Shown here in pieces: positions 62,797 through 64,000 of a DNA stretch of 64,000 nt. A program made the translations under genes and the position numbers. The notes under the pieces are model-generated. The model searched no databases, had not been told where the DNA came from, and saw only the letters and a program-made list of their open reading frames with translations. Numbering within the stretch: the stretch's first letter is position 1; each line of letters opens with the position of its first letter. Source of the DNA: Demequina oxidasica (GTDB lineage Bacteria; Actinomycetota; Actinomycetes; Actinomycetales; Demequinaceae); assembly GCF_000975115.1 (NCBI RefSeq), contig NZ_BBRE01000001.1, positions 496,001 to 560,000 of the forward strand, read 5' to 3'.

Positions 62797-63413
62797 TCGC
62801 CACCCCGCACCGGAGCGCGGTGCGCGAGAGACTCACGCAACTTCGCGCGGGCGCGAGACAGTCGAGAACGTACGGTACCCATCTTGATACCGAGTGTGGC
62901 TGCAATTTCCTCGTACGACAGTCCCTCGATGTCGCTCAGCACAATGGCCGCGCGGTATTCGGGGGGCAGGTCGGCGAGGGCGGCCACAATGTCGTCACCG
63001 AAGTGGGACATCTCAAACGCGTCTTCCGGCTGGCCCGAGCGCTCGTGGCGGTCGAAACTGTCCGACGTGGACACAGCCGCGTCGTCGTCCGCCATGAAAT
63101 CGAAGCGAATTCGCTTCTTGCGGCGCATGCGATCGAGGAAGAGGTTTGTCGTAATACGGTGGAGCCAGCCCTCAAAAGTTCCCGGCTTGAACTGCGACAG
63201 TGAGTTGAACACGCGGATGAAAACATCCTGCGTGAGGTCCTCAGCATCGTGCTGGTTGCCGGTGAGGTGATACGCCAAACGGTATACGCGACCCGAGTGT
63301 TCCTCGACGATGCGCTCCCACGTGAGCTCGGGGGCGAGCTCAGGGGCATCGGTGACGGATGAAACAACGGCGTCTTTTATAGCGGTGTCTGTTGGCACGG
63401 CTGCAATAGTCAT
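62793..63413 (-). CDS. sigE: ECF sigma factor (SigE-like)
   Basis: The 206-residue protein has region 2 ([20 protein letters not shown] then VFIRVF) and region 4 ([20 protein letters not shown] then [20 protein letters not shown]). The ATG at 63413 has a strong GGGAGG upstream. The sigE, anti-sigma, htrA, tatB order matches the mycobacterial SigE locus for envelope stress. Confidence 0.93.
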   Translation of the reverse strand: MTIAAVPTDTAIKDAVVSSVTDAPELAPELTWERIVEEHSGRVYRLAYHLTGNQHDAEDLTQDVFIRVFNSLSQFKPGTFEGWLHRITTNLFLDRMRRKKRIRFDFMADDDAAVSTSDSFDRHERSGQPEDAFEMSHFGDDIVAALADLPPEYRAAIVLSDIEGLSYEEIAATLGIKMGTVRSRLSRARAKLRESLAHRAPVRGGE

Positions 63414-63533
63414 GGTTTCCTCCCTCACAATCTGCTCAACGGTTGGACGTACCTCTATGTTCCCATGATTCGCACCGCGGCGGAAGAGGGATTGGTCGAG
63501 TGTGACCCATATCATGTCCCTAGGAGGTGTGCC

Positions 63534-64000
63534 ATGACTCACGAGGCCGCGAACTGGGCTTATGCCGAGGATTTTATCCACGAAGACCGGGTTCTACTGA
63601 GCGCGCGCGACGCAGCGGACGAGCTGGGATGCGTGCCGGTTTTGCCAGGCGCCGGACGCACATTGCAGATCCTCGCGCGAGCCATGAATGCCAAGTCGAT
63701 TGTCGAGATCGGCACCGGCGCTGGGGTGTCGACCACGTACCTGTTGCGGGGCATGCACCCGCAGGGCGTCATCACCACCATCGACGTTGAGGCGGAACAC
63801 CATAAAGCCGCCAAGCAGACGCTTGCCACGGGCGGGTTCGCGCCCTCTCGCGCACGCATGATCACCGGGCGGGCACTCGAGGTTCTCCCTCGGCTGACGG
63901 ACGGCGGCTACGACCTCGTGCTGATCGACGCCCGCAAGTCGGAGTACCCCGCGTACCTTGTGCAGGCCCTGCGCCTGCTGCGCAGCGGCGGCATGCTCGT
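63534..64000 (+). CDS. O-methyltransferase, N-terminal part
   Basis: The frame runs off the window. It has AGG-AGG upstream and the SAM-binding loop [18 protein letters not shown] (~62), then [12 protein letters not shown] and [20 protein letters not shown], as in caffeoyl-CoA-type O-methyltransferases. In M. tuberculosis a methyltransferase is likewise divergent from sigE. Substrate unknown. Confidence 0.88.
   Translation, partial: MTHEAANWAYAEDFIHEDRVLLSARDAADELGCVPVLPGAGRTLQILARAMNAKSIVEIGTGAGVSTTYLLRGMHPQGVITTIDVEAEHHKAAKQTLATGGFAPSRARMITGRALEVLPRLTDGGYDLVLIDARKSEYPAYLVQALRLLRSGGML

Overview
The window is high-GC DNA from an actinobacterium, most likely of the order Micrococcales. Signs of this are an acyl-CoA carboxylase beta/epsilon pair with a separate biotin-carrying alpha subunit, sigE-rseA-htrA-tatB synteny, an LpdA-type quinone reductase, a DUF222/HNH gene and TANNNT leaderless promoters. 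I see no rRNA, tRNA or CRISPR array.

Region 1 (1-12.35 kb) is the right end of a small siphovirus-type prophage: a RecA-like ATPase, an HNH-terminase fusion, portal, a protease-capsid fusion, connectors, two related tail-tube proteins, tail chaperones with a -1 slippery site, a short tape measure, a three-zinc-finger protein and a large serine integrase. The integrase end sits inside a tad-pilus ATPase gene (cpaF), at its Walker A codons. No distal tail or lysis genes lie between tape measure and integrase.

Region 2 (12.35-21.4 kb) is the most unusual part. It holds four copies of the cpaF 5' end, all on the minus strand. The leftmost is the real gene, cut by the prophage. The other three are cut at one codon (after Ile-Asn-Glu-Pro-Gly) and followed by the same ~210 bp sequence. 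Each copy keeps a leaderless -10 element and a perfect 9-bp TTATCCACA box. Between the copies are three unrelated cargo modules on the plus strand. Each encodes a secreted protein followed by an overlapping or nearby membrane-anchored protein: an unknown protein with a two-TM protein, a C39-like peptidase with a lipoprotein, and a DUF2599 protein with a two-TM protein. I read this as an accretion array of cassettes that insert in cpaF and bring a replacement 5' end; the cargo looks like toxin/immunity pairs. Both readings are inference.

Region 3 (21.5-41.8 kb) is chromosomal: a SRAP-domain protein, DUF2252, BirA, acyl-CoA carboxylase beta/epsilon, Maf, the biotinylated alpha subunit, an iron-regulated efeUOB operon with an IdeR-like box, LpdA, purine nucleoside phosphorylase with a phosphosugar mutase, and a DUF222/HNH protein.

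Region 4 (41.8-52.6 kb) is centred on nucleoside salvage: deoC, add, deoA, cdd and a BmpA-type nucleoside ABC importer. They form one pathway with the phosphorylase and mutase of region 3: import, deamination, phosphorolysis, mutase, aldolase. A guanidine-III riboswitch precedes a Gdx/SugE exporter inside this block.

Region 5 (52.7-64 kb) has manC, sdhCDAB, a TetR regulator, a YihY-type membrane protein, trpS, tatB, htrA, an anti-sigma factor, sigE and the start of an O-methyltransferase gene.
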